Shown here: positions 38,157-44,871 of the stretch, piece by piece
Position numbering within the stretch: the stretch's first letter is position 1
Layout of the letters: the number at the start of each line of letters is the position of its first letter
From: a virus
Length of the DNA: 64,000 bases
IMG/VR virus record: IMGVR_UViG_3300042934_000861
Location: 1-64,000 of that record
Reading direction: 5' to 3' (one strand)
Position numbers and translations under genes: made by a program
Notes under the pieces: generated by a model
Seen by the model: only the letters and a program-made list of their open reading frames with translations
Database searches by the model: none
What the model was told of the DNA's origin: nothing

Positions 38157-38546
38157 ATGGCAAACTATAAACTTAATGTTTTGATTGAGGCGGTAAACGA
38201 ATATTTTTATGCTGAGCAAGAACTAAAAATCTTTCTGAAAACTTGGGTCCCTGGCTGGTGGGAAAGTAAAACCGCTAAAGAGCGTGAGGATTATACGAAA
38301 TATACTGAGCGCAGCCAGGAAAAATACAACACAGTAAACATGCTTTGCAAATTAATAAACATTGATATGAAGGATCTGTTCTCAATAATAAAATGCATGA
38401 ACCGTTACGAACGACTAACAAAATGGGAAAAGTGTCTCCACATCTCTCATCTCATTGACGAAAACGTCAGGCGTTTTTTAGCAATTAGTGATGAATTGGA
38501 ACATTATTACAAAAGCACAGGGCGCAGAAGAATGTACGCAGAGTGA
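38157..38546 (+). CDS. Hypothetical helical protein, first gene of the second switch operon
   Basis: 129 aa from ATG 38157 after GGAGG. Almost all-helical and charged (LIEAVNEYFYAEQELKIFLK, ERLTKWEKCLHISHLIDENV). No recognised domain. Its position directly behind the TNATCA promoter makes it the gene most immediately controlled by the 74-aa repressor. Confidence 0.6.
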   Translation: MANYKLNVLIEAVNEYFYAEQELKIFLKTWVPGWWESKTAKEREDYTKYTERSQEKYNTVNMLCKLINIDMKDLFSIIKCMNRYERLTKWEKCLHISHLIDENVRRFLAISDELEHYYKSTGRRRMYAE

Positions 38547-38622
38547 GCCAGGTTAACCCCTGGCCTAATGCTGGCAGGCAGACGGTCACAACCACCGATA
38601 GCCAGATAAAAGGAGTGATACG

Positions 38623-38796
38623 ATGAAAAAGCAATATTGCCCATATTGCGGGGCGCACCTTAACGAAAGATGTGGTTGCGAACGTGAATTGGCAGAAGCG
38701 GAAGCAGAATGGATTGAGGAATACGAAAACAGGCCAGACACGCAAGCAAGGGAACATTTCAACGATATACTTGAAATGTGGAGGAATGAGAGGTAA
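38623..38796 (+). CDS. 57-aa zinc-ribbon micro-protein
   Basis: ATG 38623 follows AAAGGAGTGATACG and the frame runs to TAA at 38794. CPYCGAHLNERCGC at residues 6-19 is a compact zinc site; an acidic helix follows (ELAEAEAEWIEEYE). The upstream leader contains GATAGCCAGA, which recurs before the next gene. No family recognised. Confidence 0.65.
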   Translation: MKKQYCPYCGAHLNERCGCERELAEAEAEWIEEYENRPDTQAREHFNDILEMWRNER

Positions 38797-38834
38797 TTAC
38801 AGTCCTGATAGCCAGAATATACGGAGGTAATAAA

Positions 38835-39107
38835 ATGAGAAGAGGAAACACATCAAGGTATGATAATAACAACGCCACTTTAGAAGAGGAAATTGAGCGC
38901 CGAAAATACATGCTCTCAGCTTTAAGGGCAGACGAAAACCCTGATGGCTCTAAGCCTTATGCTCTTGCATATGGGTTTGTCGATAACCAAGGGCGCAAGA
39001 AACTTTTAAGACGTTGCCCTGTTTTTCCCACATTCACAAGCTTTGACCGGTATATAAGGAGGCATAAGCAAACGGTTCTCGCTGTATACAATCTTAACGC
39101 AGAGTAA
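38835..39107 (+). CDS. Small hypothetical protein
   Basis: 90 aa after ACGGAGGTAATAAA. A charged N-terminal helix (EEEIERRKYMLSALRADE) is followed by LAYGFVDNQGRKKLLRRCPV, a small strand-rich part. No family recognised. Shares the GATAGCCAGA leader motif with the previous gene. Confidence 0.5.
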   Translation: MRRGNTSRYDNNNATLEEEIERRKYMLSALRADENPDGSKPYALAYGFVDNQGRKKLLRRCPVFPTFTSFDRYIRRHKQTVLAVYNLNAE

Positions 39108-39133
39108 CGGCATTCGGTAAGGAGGATTTTACA

Positions 39134-39331
39134 ATGGCAATGACAGTTAACGGCGTATCTACAACTAAGGATTTAGGCCAGGAGCAATACGAAAAATTCC
39201 GCAATTCAGCTAATAAAAAAACATATGTAGCCTACGACTACCGGCACACTAACGGCAACCTATTTAGCTGTGTACGCCCTGCCTTGGAGGCTTGCCGAGC
39301 AGAGCGCGACAAGTGGATTACTAAACAATAA
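39134..39331 (+). CDS. Small hypothetical protein
   Basis: 65 aa after AAGGAGGATTTTACA. It reads MAMTVNGVSTTKDLGQEQYE and then YDYRHTNGNLFSCVRPALE; no domain is recognised. Member of a run of small separate genes, each with its own strong ribosome site. Confidence 0.5.
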   Translation: MAMTVNGVSTTKDLGQEQYEKFRNSANKKTYVAYDYRHTNGNLFSCVRPALEACRAERDKWITKQ

Positions 39332-39353
39332 CGCAATTAAAGGGGGATTTGAA

Positions 39354-39629
39354 ATGGACTTACCAGTATATGAAAAAATCGGTCAAATAACAGAGGATGA
39401 GTTTAAAAAGCTACAGTTTAGCACGAGACAACAAGCTATGCTTAAAAAATTTATGGGATTATCAGCCAAGGATAAGTACCAATTAGGGGACACTACGATA
39501 GTTATTAAAGATGCTGAATTATACGGGCTATACAAATATGACCACAAAGGACGCAACATTTACTACTTAATAGCAAATATAATTGATGATCACATGGCCT
39601 TTTCCTGGAATCTATACCCAGTTAATTAA
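39354..39629 (+). CDS. Small hypothetical protein
   Basis: 91 aa from ATG 39354 after AAAGGGGGATTTGAA. It has alternating helix (TEDEFKKLQFSTRQQAMLKK) and strand (YGLYKYDHKGRNIYYLIANI) segments. No family recognised. The longer open frame upstream (from 39270) has no ribosome site. Confidence 0.5.
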   Translation: MDLPVYEKIGQITEDEFKKLQFSTRQQAMLKKFMGLSAKDKYQLGDTTIVIKDAELYGLYKYDHKGRNIYYLIANIIDDHMAFSWNLYPVN

Positions 39630-39652
39630 CTTGCCTACAAGGAGGAACTAAC

Positions 39653-39844
39653 ATGCGTAAGATAACACGGAAATATAAAGGATGGACAATTAAGCAGGAT
39701 TTGGAATGCAGCGGCGACGGTATCAGTCACGACGTTTACCGTTGCTATACGCCGGATGAAATGGAATATCCGGCTAACATGAGATCATCTGAATGGGATG
39801 CTGGCAGTATGCAAGAGGCTGAGGTTTTTATTGATAGCTATTAG
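39653..39844 (+). CDS. Small hypothetical protein
   Basis: 63 aa after AAGGAGGAACTAAC. Basic start (MRKITRKYKGWTIKQDLE) and acidic end with strand-like DVYRCYTPDEMEYP. Last gene of this small-gene operon, followed by a terminator. Confidence 0.5.
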   Translation: MRKITRKYKGWTIKQDLECSGDGISHDVYRCYTPDEMEYPANMRSSEWDAGSMQEAEVFIDSY

Positions 39845-39873
39845 GAAAAAAATCTTGAGAATAATTGCAATTT

Positions 39874-39907
39874 GTCGCCTAACTAGTGTTGGGCGGCATT
39901 TTTTATT
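39874..39907 (+). terminator. Intrinsic terminator closing the small-gene operon
   Basis: GCCTAAC (39877-39883) pairs with GTTGGGC (39888-39894) around TAGT, with an extra C-G closing pair, followed by ATTTTTTATTTT. It separates the second-switch operon from the operator-controlled genes downstream. Confidence 0.8.
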
Positions 39908-39932
39908 TTCAACAGATACTTTGTAAATTTCA

Positions 39933-39973
39933 TTTCGGAATCTCCGAAAACGGAGAAAACCCTGTTTTATACT
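39933..39973 (+). promoter_or_regulatory. Remote operator of the main repressor and promoter
   Basis: TTTCGGA-ATC-TCCGAAA (39933-39949) is a perfect palindrome with the same half-site and 3-base spacer as the operator in the early promoter at 8.6 kb. A -10-like TATACT lies at 39968-39973; no good -35 is visible, so the palindrome occupies that region. It is likely that the 123-aa repressor also silences the genes from 40.0 kb on. Confidence 0.65.
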
Positions 39974-40006
39974 ACAAGTAAGATCAAGTAGTAGGGGGAA
40001 TAAACG

Positions 40007-40327
40007 ATGGGAATTAATGACGTGGGCAGAGCTTGTGGGATTGGAAGTATGGGCCCAACAAGTTCTAAGGTTGCGACAGTTGAATCGCTTATTCATCGAC
40101 TAAGAGATAGTGCCGAAAGAAATCGGCGTTTATCAAATTCCTTATTGGATGCTGTTATCAGGCCTGAACCTGCAAAATGTCAGGTGCCATCTAATGAAGC
40201 GATGAAAGTCGTAACGCTTGAGGAACATTTACGCGACTTATTAAACGATATTGAAAGTAACAATGGGCGGCTAGAAGAAATGTGTGGAATAATCGATAGT
40301 CAGTTTGGAAGCTTGAAGTTAGTATGA
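40007..40327 (+). CDS. Hypothetical helical protein
   Basis: 106 aa after AGGGGGAATAAACG. The middle and end are helical (VESLIHRLRDSAERNRRLSN, LEEHLRDLLNDIESNNGRLE), with a heptad pattern suggesting oligomerisation. First gene behind the remote operator. No family recognised. Confidence 0.6.
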   Translation: MGINDVGRACGIGSMGPTSSKVATVESLIHRLRDSAERNRRLSNSLLDAVIRPEPAKCQVPSNEAMKVVTLEEHLRDLLNDIESNNGRLEEMCGIIDSQFGSLKLV

Positions 40328-40413
40328 TCCTGATTAGTAAGATTATCTGTTTGATATTGGGGCATAAATACCCGCCTTATCGGTTCTCCCAGTGTGAGCG
40401 CTGCGGCAAGTGA
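40324..40413 (+). CDS. 29-aa micro-protein
   Basis: ATGA overlap with the previous stop, and its own stop overlaps the next ATG. Reads MILISKIICLILGHKYPPYR then FSQCERCGK: a short hydrophobic helix and a CxxC end. Very short, but the double coupling and the CERCG ending, frequent in small phage proteins, support it. Confidence 0.45.
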   Translation: MILISKIICLILGHKYPPYRFSQCERCGK

Positions 40414-40814
40414 TGAAACAATCCCCATTGAAAAGGCGAAGCTCGCTGCAAGCTAAAACTAGGCTGAGCAGTCGAGCTTCGCTAAAGTCCCGGGGAAAGA
40501 TTAAAGCTAAAAGCAATAAGAAGAAGCCGGGGCGCTTATATGGTGAAGAGTTAATAGAGCTCTATGAATTTGTTTGGAAAAGGGATAATAAACGCTGCAT
40601 CTTTTGTGACCGGCCGATTCCACAAGGAACGATACCGCACCATGAGAAGCCAAAGGGCCGGGGTGGTAAGGATCGGAAAGAAGATATGGTAATGTTATGC
40701 CAGGATGCGCCGGTGAATCCGTGCCACTACAGGCGACATAATGGTCCTGGTAGCCAAGAGTTACGGCAGTTTTGTTTGGACTATTTGTATAAACGGTATC
40801 CGGATACGAAGTGA
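40413..40814 (+). CDS. HNH endonuclease
   Basis: 133 aa from ATG 40413 (GTG 40410 in frame). A basic N-terminus (KRRSSLQAKTRLSSRASLKS) precedes the HNH core: RCIFCDRPIP, TIPHHEKPKGRGGKDRKEDM and LCQD...PCHYRRH, with paired Cys holding zinc and His81/His82 near the active site. It may be free-standing or a packaging-associated nuclease; the terminase lies 5 kb downstream, too far for certain association. Confidence 0.85.
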   Translation: MKQSPLKRRSSLQAKTRLSSRASLKSRGKIKAKSNKKKPGRLYGEELIELYEFVWKRDNKRCIFCDRPIPQGTIPHHEKPKGRGGKDRKEDMVMLCQDAPVNPCHYRRHNGPGSQELRQFCLDYLYKRYPDTK

Positions 40815-40825
40815 GGGTTGTTTCT

Positions 40826-41383
40826 ATGAAAAAAGCAAGGCTATTGGTAACACTGGAATGTCCGCGGTCCTGTGAGGGCTGCTGCAACGATAATCTGAAG
40901 CTGGACAAAATAGCGATTTTACCAAGCATTGATCAGCTGCTGCAGTACGATGAAGTGATTATATCAGGCGGGGAGCCAATGCTAATACCGGGAAAGGTAA
41001 TGGAGTTTTGCCAAACTCTGCGTCAAATGGAGTATACTGGCCAGATTTATATGTACTCAGCATTGTATAACCATACGTTGCGAGAGGAATATGTTGGATT
41101 GCTAAGGCGTACAGGTGTGGGTATAAAGCCGCTTTTAAATGGTTTACACTTCACGGTTCACAACGAAGCCGGAGATAGGGAGATAAATGAATTAAAGCAG
41201 CTATCTAAGTTCTTGCAAATATTCTCCGATAAGCAGCTGCGTCTTGCGATTGATGGCCGGTTATATGAACGATTCGATTTCTCTAACATTGAATTTTCGG
41301 CATGGGACGTTGTGAGGAAGTTGCAATGGAAAGACGATTGCCCTCTACCGAGCGGGGAAGAGTTGTTCATTTATAATTTATAG
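40826..41383 (+). CDS. Small radical-SAM-like protein
   Basis: 185 aa from ATG 40826 after GAGGG. VTLECPRSCEGCCNDN (residues ~7-22) contains CxxxCxxC, the radical-SAM iron-sulphur ligand pattern. VIISGGEPMLIPG is the SAM-binding GGEP motif, with further barrel strands (QIYMYSALYNHTL, GLHFTVHNE). It is shorter than usual (~250-300 aa), similar to NrdG-type or QueE-like minimal enzymes. Substrate unknown; nucleotide modification or a peptide target are both open. Note the anaerobic-reductase-like tail protein at the left end of the window. Confidence 0.75.
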   Translation: MKKARLLVTLECPRSCEGCCNDNLKLDKIAILPSIDQLLQYDEVIISGGEPMLIPGKVMEFCQTLRQMEYTGQIYMYSALYNHTLREEYVGLLRRTGVGIKPLLNGLHFTVHNEAGDREINELKQLSKFLQIFSDKQLRLAIDGRLYERFDFSNIEFSAWDVVRKLQWKDDCPLPSGEELFIYNL

Positions 41384-41417
41384 CGTATTTGTATGGTCCT
41401 AAAGTGAGGTAGAAGTT

Positions 41418-41861
41418 ATGACGTTGGAAGAAGTGCAAAAGTCAGTGTTGTCTCTACGTGGAGTCTATGCGGCAATAGCAGCGCTTGAAAATAAACCAAT
41501 TACATCGAAAGAATTTATCTTAACCAAATTGCAATATATTTCAGCTGTGAAGGTTAGAGTTGGCGAGTTGGCTGGTGAAGCACTGGAAATAAGTAAAATG
41601 GCAGAAGGGGATCGGAAATCTGATACCGCCAGTGAATGGACCAAAAGACATGTAGATTATGTTGAAACAAAAAAGTCTTTTACTGCTAAACAGTTAGATA
41701 TGGAAGCGGAAGCAGCAATGCGACAAAAGCGCCGGGATGAGGCAGCAGCTGCAGGTCTGTATGAAAAGTTGAAAAATCTCCGAGCAGACCTTGAAGGGGT
41801 AGAAAATACCTTGAAATTCAAGGGGCGTATGCTTTACGGAGATTGGAAAGATTCGAACTAA
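41418..41861 (+). CDS. Hypothetical helical protein
   Basis: 147 aa. Entirely helical with a likely coiled coil (AMRQKRRDEAAAAGLYEKLK, LRADLEGVENTLKFKG). No catalytic motif. Comparable 'DUF' proteins occur near phage regulatory genes, but I cannot name this one. Confidence 0.55.
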   Translation: MTLEEVQKSVLSLRGVYAAIAALENKPITSKEFILTKLQYISAVKVRVGELAGEALEISKMAEGDRKSDTASEWTKRHVDYVETKKSFTAKQLDMEAEAAMRQKRRDEAAAAGLYEKLKNLRADLEGVENTLKFKGRMLYGDWKDSN

Positions 41862-41876
41862 GGGGGATTATTCAAT

Positions 41877-42032
41877 GTGGTTGATAACCAAATTTTAAGG
41901 ATATGCGGTACATGTAAATTTTGGGCCGTACCCGGGCTAAAGGAAGTAATGCCGAAAGTGCCTGCTTGCGCAAAGTGCGGTTCCAACATTGAACGCCCTG
42001 GTTGGGAGCTCAAAGAGAAAGGAGATAAATAA
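41877..42032 (+). CDS. 51-aa zinc-ribbon micro-protein
   Basis: GTG 41877 is ten bases after AGGGGG and the frame ends at TAA 42030-42032, two bases before the next ATG. ICGTCKFW and ACAKCGSNIE give a two-CxxC zinc ribbon. Family unknown; typical of small phage zinc proteins. Confidence 0.65.
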   Translation: MVDNQILRICGTCKFWAVPGLKEVMPKVPACAKCGSNIERPGWELKEKGDK

Positions 42033-42034
42033 TT

Positions 42035-42229
42035 ATGGAATGGCCGACGGCAGTTACTATAGTTGGATTAGCAGTAAGTTCTCCTGTTTGGGTTGGCACT
42101 GTTTTTTTTCTGATTTTGTTAATTATTACATTTTCAATCGTAATATGTGCTTTGCTGGTATACGCATTTAAGAGGCTAAAAGACAAGTTCATTAATAGGA
42201 AAGCTCAGAGTAAGGCAGGGGCCAAATGA
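42035..42229 (+). CDS. Small membrane protein
   Basis: 64 aa after AAAGGAG. Two hydrophobic stretches, VTIVGLAVSSPVWVGTVFF and LILLIITFSIVICALLVYAF, are followed by a basic tail (KRLKDKFINRKAQSK). Its stop overlaps the next ATG (ATGA). Possible holin-sized protein, but location and lack of a lysin make that uncertain. Confidence 0.55.
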   Translation: MEWPTAVTIVGLAVSSPVWVGTVFFLILLIITFSIVICALLVYAFKRLKDKFINRKAQSKAGAK

Positions 42230-42738
42230 AGCCGTTAACATGGGAAGAGATGCAAGCGCAGGATAAGCAGGCTATTGATTGGTTGCTTAACTTCCCCGAC
42301 AAACGAAGAGCGTACTTTGAAAGCATGGCCAAAATGTACAATGCAAATGGTGAGTACGCGAGTGAAGTAGCCGCAACATTGTACACCGGCATGCCAAAAG
42401 GATCTGGAGTTGGCCGTCCGGCAGAAGAAAAAGCAATTGGCCTGGTTGAATTGAGTCAGCAAAACTTGTGGATTATGACGATTGAAGATGTCTATAAGGT
42501 GTTGTCGCCTAAGAAGCTTATATTCTTAGAGGCGCGTCGGCAGGCAGAAATAACCTATTACGATGCAAAGCAAGGACGGCCAGGTTGGGTAGAGGACACG
42601 GCCAAGCAATACTGCACACTAATTGAACGACAATTCTTTGGGTTTCACCATTTGCCAAGTGGTAAAACAGTGAAAAGCTGGTGGAAGGACATAGTTAATA
42701 TAACAGTGCGGATCGCGCAGCGCAGGGGGTGCTTATAG
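42226..42738 (+). CDS. Hypothetical protein, possible late regulator
   Basis: 170 aa. The N-terminus is helical (TWEEMQAQDKQAIDWLLNFP), a PKGSGVGRPAEEKAIG linker is basic, and the end is Arg-rich (WWKDIVNITVRIAQRRGCL). Position before packaging genes and helical make-up recall ArpU/RinA-type late activators, but no diagnostic motif is visible. Confidence 0.5.
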   Translation: MKPLTWEEMQAQDKQAIDWLLNFPDKRRAYFESMAKMYNANGEYASEVAATLYTGMPKGSGVGRPAEEKAIGLVELSQQNLWIMTIEDVYKVLSPKKLIFLEARRQAEITYYDAKQGRPGWVEDTAKQYCTLIERQFFGFHHLPSGKTVKSWWKDIVNITVRIAQRRGCL

Positions 42739-42953
42739 TGCCAAAATGTTCTAATTGTGGTGTAGATGTTAATATAACACCAGAATACCGGTATAACAAT
42801 GATCCGATGTTTCATAGAGTTGTAGATACATTACTCAGTCTTATTATTAAGAATGAGCTCACACCTATTGAGGTACGGGAGGCAGCTAATTATGCTGCAT
42901 ATAGGCATGAAATATTGAGCCCGCCGGTAAGTTGTTGGGGTGGGAGGAAATGA
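42738..42953 (+). CDS. Small zinc-finger-like protein
   Basis: 71 aa from GTG 42738, overlapping the previous stop by one base. MPKCSNCGVDVNI at the N-terminus and a late SCWGG; the middle is helical. ATG of the next gene overlaps its end by 4 bases. Function unknown. Confidence 0.5.
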   Translation: MPKCSNCGVDVNITPEYRYNNDPMFHRVVDTLLSLIIKNELTPIEVREAANYAAYRHEILSPPVSCWGGRK

Positions 42954-43216
42954 AACAAAAAAGGTTTTGGGCCAGCTGGTACTCAGGTAACTATGAGGAC
43001 GAAGGTTGCACTAAGCCGCCCTTTAAATTTTGGGTAAGCGGGTATAGTGATCGCAACGATGATTCCGGCAGGGATGACTGTGCAATATGTGCGGTAGTTG
43101 ATGCTGAAGATGAGGAAGCATTGTGGAAAGTGGTTGAAAAGCATTTCCCTGATTATCGAAAAAGGTTCTGTGATGAAAAGGCTGCGGATTATGTTCCAGG
43201 TGGAAGATTTCAATAA
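42950..43216 (+). CDS. Small hypothetical protein
   Basis: 88 aa from ATG 42950. Aromatic-rich start (FWASWYSGNYEDEG) with CAICAVVDAEDEEALWKVVE in the middle, an alpha/beta pattern typical of small phage accessory proteins. No family recognised. Followed by ~190 bases of structured leader. Confidence 0.5.
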   Translation: MKQKRFWASWYSGNYEDEGCTKPPFKFWVSGYSDRNDDSGRDDCAICAVVDAEDEEALWKVVEKHFPDYRKRFCDEKAADYVPGGRFQ

Positions 43217-43220
43217 AAAT

Positions 43221-43376
43221 GTTTTAGGGTACCCCAAAACCCCTATATAACTAAGATATACTGGGTTTGTGGGAGTATAGCCCAAGGCTTATTTTGCTTT
43301 CGCGGGGATTGAGAGCCCTTGTGAAAGGTACCTCCTCCTTTTATATATATGGTGCCAGTAGGGGATGGCTGGCACC
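43221..43376 (+). promoter_or_regulatory. Structured leader upstream of the acyl carrier protein gene
   Basis: No gene is seen in 43217-43404. It holds a near-perfect 20-base palindrome at 43221-43240 (GTTTTAGGGT/ACCCCAAAAC, one mismatch). A 7-bp hairpin GGTGCCA/TGGCACC (43351-43357 and 43370-43376) ends 28 bases before the acyl carrier protein start. Neither has a T tract. Function unknown; a regulatory RNA or operator is possible. Confidence 0.4.
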
Positions 43377-43404
43377 AATGCAAATTGCCGAAAGGATGAT
43401 ATAT

Positions 43405-43644
43405 ATGAGTACGCTTGAAAAGGTAAGAGAAGTAATTGTCGATTGCCTTTGCGTGGATGAAGTAGATGTAACTATGGATTCCAGACTTATAGCGGATCTT
43501 GGTGCTGATTCACTTGATTTGGTAGAGCTTCTAATGGACTTGGAAGAAGAGTTCGATATAGAAGTGCCGGATGATGAAGCAGAAAAGTTTAAAACGGTTG
43601 GCCAGGTTGTTGAATACATTGATAAGCGGCAAGCCACAAAATGA
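43405..43644 (+). CDS. Acyl carrier protein
   Basis: 79 aa from ATG 43405 after AAAGGATG; the longer open frame (from 43267) is untranslated leader. It is a full-length [18 protein letters not shown], the phosphopantetheine Ser in [19 protein letters not shown], and [20 protein letters not shown]. It would carry acyl chains on 4'-phosphopantetheine attached by a host AcpS. No fatty-acid or polyketide enzyme lies nearby, so it must feed a host pathway or serve as a partner or decoy. Host origin by transfer is likely; family identity is near certain. Confidence 0.93.
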   Translation: MSTLEKVREVIVDCLCVDEVDVTMDSRLIADLGADSLDLVELLMDLEEEFDIEVPDDEAEKFKTVGQVVEYIDKRQATK

Positions 43645-43674
43645 TAAGATGTTGTTTAATATGCCGAGGACTGC

Positions 43675-44211
43675 TTAATCGGAGAATGTTGGAGATTGAT
43701 AATAAGAACTTGGGATAACCCTTTTAGTTTCTTCAAACTCAATTATTGCTTGCTTAAACTCTTTGCTATATAGCTTGTAAGTATATGCCTTGAGTAAACA
43801 TAAAACAGCAATGCTAAAGAGGTATTGGTAACTGACTGTGTTGTCAGAAACGAATTCGAGCATGCCATTTCGGCAGGATTCTGTGAGTATTTTAGTTTCG
43901 TGATAGTAGGCTGATAACGTATGAAAGTGCGAATTATCCATGTTAACCATTGTGTTTTTAGATGCTTCCCACTCTTTTGTTTCTATGAAGATGTAGAGAT
44001 CTTTGGATTGCAGCTTAGGTGTATTGCTCTTTTTACCCCATTTCGCTAAAATCTTTCCATGAGCTTCTACCTCAAATTGCAACAAAATAGCTGAATTACG
44101 GATAGCTTGATGTTCCTTTCTTTGTTGAAGCTTCATCGTAACATATAAAACAATTAAACTGGCTAACGCGCCTTGCAGTAAAATTTCAAATCCTTTTGAT
44201 ATATAGTCCAT
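43675..44211 (-). CDS. Minus-strand membrane-anchored moron protein
   Basis: 178 aa. An N-terminal transmembrane helix (ILLQGALASLIVLYVTMKL, residues 9-27) is followed by a long cytoplasmic helical domain (residues 30-178). The minus strand inside a plus-strand late region, with its own promoter-containing gaps, is the mark of a moron expressed in the lysogen. Size and topology fit superinfection-exclusion or abortive-infection proteins, but no family motif is seen. Confidence 0.6.
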   Translation of the reverse strand: MDYISKGFEILLQGALASLIVLYVTMKLQQRKEHQAIRNSAILLQFEVEAHGKILAKWGKKSNTPKLQSKDLYIFIETKEWEASKNTMVNMDNSHFHTLSAYYHETKILTESCRNGMLEFVSDNTVSYQYLFSIAVLCLLKAYTYKLYSKEFKQAIIEFEETKRVIPSSYYQSPTFSD

Positions 44212-44300
44212 AATACCCTCCTTAAATCCACGAAATTAATTCGAGAATTGACAAATGAAAACCTGCAAGGTGCATTGTTATTATGAGATGGGAGGATATA

Positions 44301-44417
44301 ATGAAAGAGGCAACAAAGCAGCAGAGTAACGTAGAAAAGAACGAAGTACCTATTAAAAAGCAGCGAATCATAAGTGCAGCAGTGTTTAAATATTTTGAGT
44401 ATGTGCCGTCCGAATAA
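44301..44417 (+). CDS. 38-aa micro-protein
   Basis: ATG 44301 follows GGGAGG. The frame runs 38 codons; the product is basic (EATKQQSNVEKNEVPIKKQR) and ends SAAVFKYFEYVPSE. It ends within a terminator stem. Small but with a strong ribosome site and isolated by flanking signals. Confidence 0.5.
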   Translation: MKEATKQQSNVEKNEVPIKKQRIISAAVFKYFEYVPSE

Positions 44418-44435
44418 GGGCGGCTTTATTATTTG
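44405..44435 (+). terminator. Intrinsic terminator
   Basis: GCCGTCC (44405-44411) pairs with GGGCGGC (44418-44424; one G-T) around GAATAA, followed by TTTATTATTT. It closes the 38-aa gene. Confidence 0.75.
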
Positions 44436-44450
44436 TCGGGGGATGAACGA

Positions 44451-44630
44451 ATGAGCGAAAGAACGTGCTATGAAAGAACTTGTCCGTACTATTCATCTGA
44501 GTATCATGAGTGTGCGAGGCAACACCACATGCCTTGTAAAGATAGGAGGAAAGAGCCTAATGGACCAAGCGCAAGGGAGATTTCAGGCAATAGGAAATCG
44601 AATCGGCCAACTGGTGGACCAAAAGGATAA
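44451..44630 (+). CDS. Small Cys/His-rich protein
   Basis: 59 aa from ATG 44451 after GGGGGATGAACG. The first 33 residues contain TCYERTCPYYSSEYHECARQ and HHMPCKDRR, a CxxxxC...C...C metal-site pattern. The C-terminal 24 residues overlap the next gene in another frame and are low complexity, so the functional part is the N-terminal half. Confidence 0.5.
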   Translation: MSERTCYERTCPYYSSEYHECARQHHMPCKDRRKEPNGPSAREISGNRKSNRPTGGPKG

Positions 44631-44859
44631 AGCCTACGGTGAGGCCATAACAACAGTAGAAGGTGTACTGCGTATCTTGTACCCGGGTGGAATAAACCTG
44701 GAACAATTCAAAGATGCTCTAATCATTGTGCGTATCTTAGATAAGTTCAGCAGAATAGCCAAAGGCGACAAAAAGGCATTTGGTGAGAATCCCTGGGCAG
44801 ATTGCGCTGGTTATTCGATACAGGGCGTGGCCCGTTACGAGGCAGACGATAAAGCATAA
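44560..44859 (+). CDS. Phage protein resembling DUF1599/DUF6378-type nucleotide-modification-associated proteins
   Basis: 99 aa from ATG 44560, 11 bases after GGAGG. The C-terminal part (VRILDKFSRIAKGDKKAFGE then NPWADCAGYSI) carries the KxxRI...D.aGYai pattern of small phage proteins related to nucleotide-modification-associated domain 1. The N-terminal half is helical. The relationship is from memory of the signature and should be treated as tentative. Confidence 0.6.
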   Translation: MDQAQGRFQAIGNRIGQLVDQKDKAYGEAITTVEGVLRILYPGGINLEQFKDALIIVRILDKFSRIAKGDKKAFGENPWADCAGYSIQGVARYEADDKA

Positions 44860-44871
44860 GGATGAATGCTT

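Noticed and set aside
38485-38757. Minus-strand 90-aa ORF
   Set aside because: It overlaps a plus-strand zinc micro-protein with a good ribosome site and shows unlikely composition (Phe/Val-rich, no start signal).
42035-42229. Holin assignment for the 64-aa membrane protein
   Set aside because: Topology allows it, but no endolysin is adjacent and the location is before the terminase genes.
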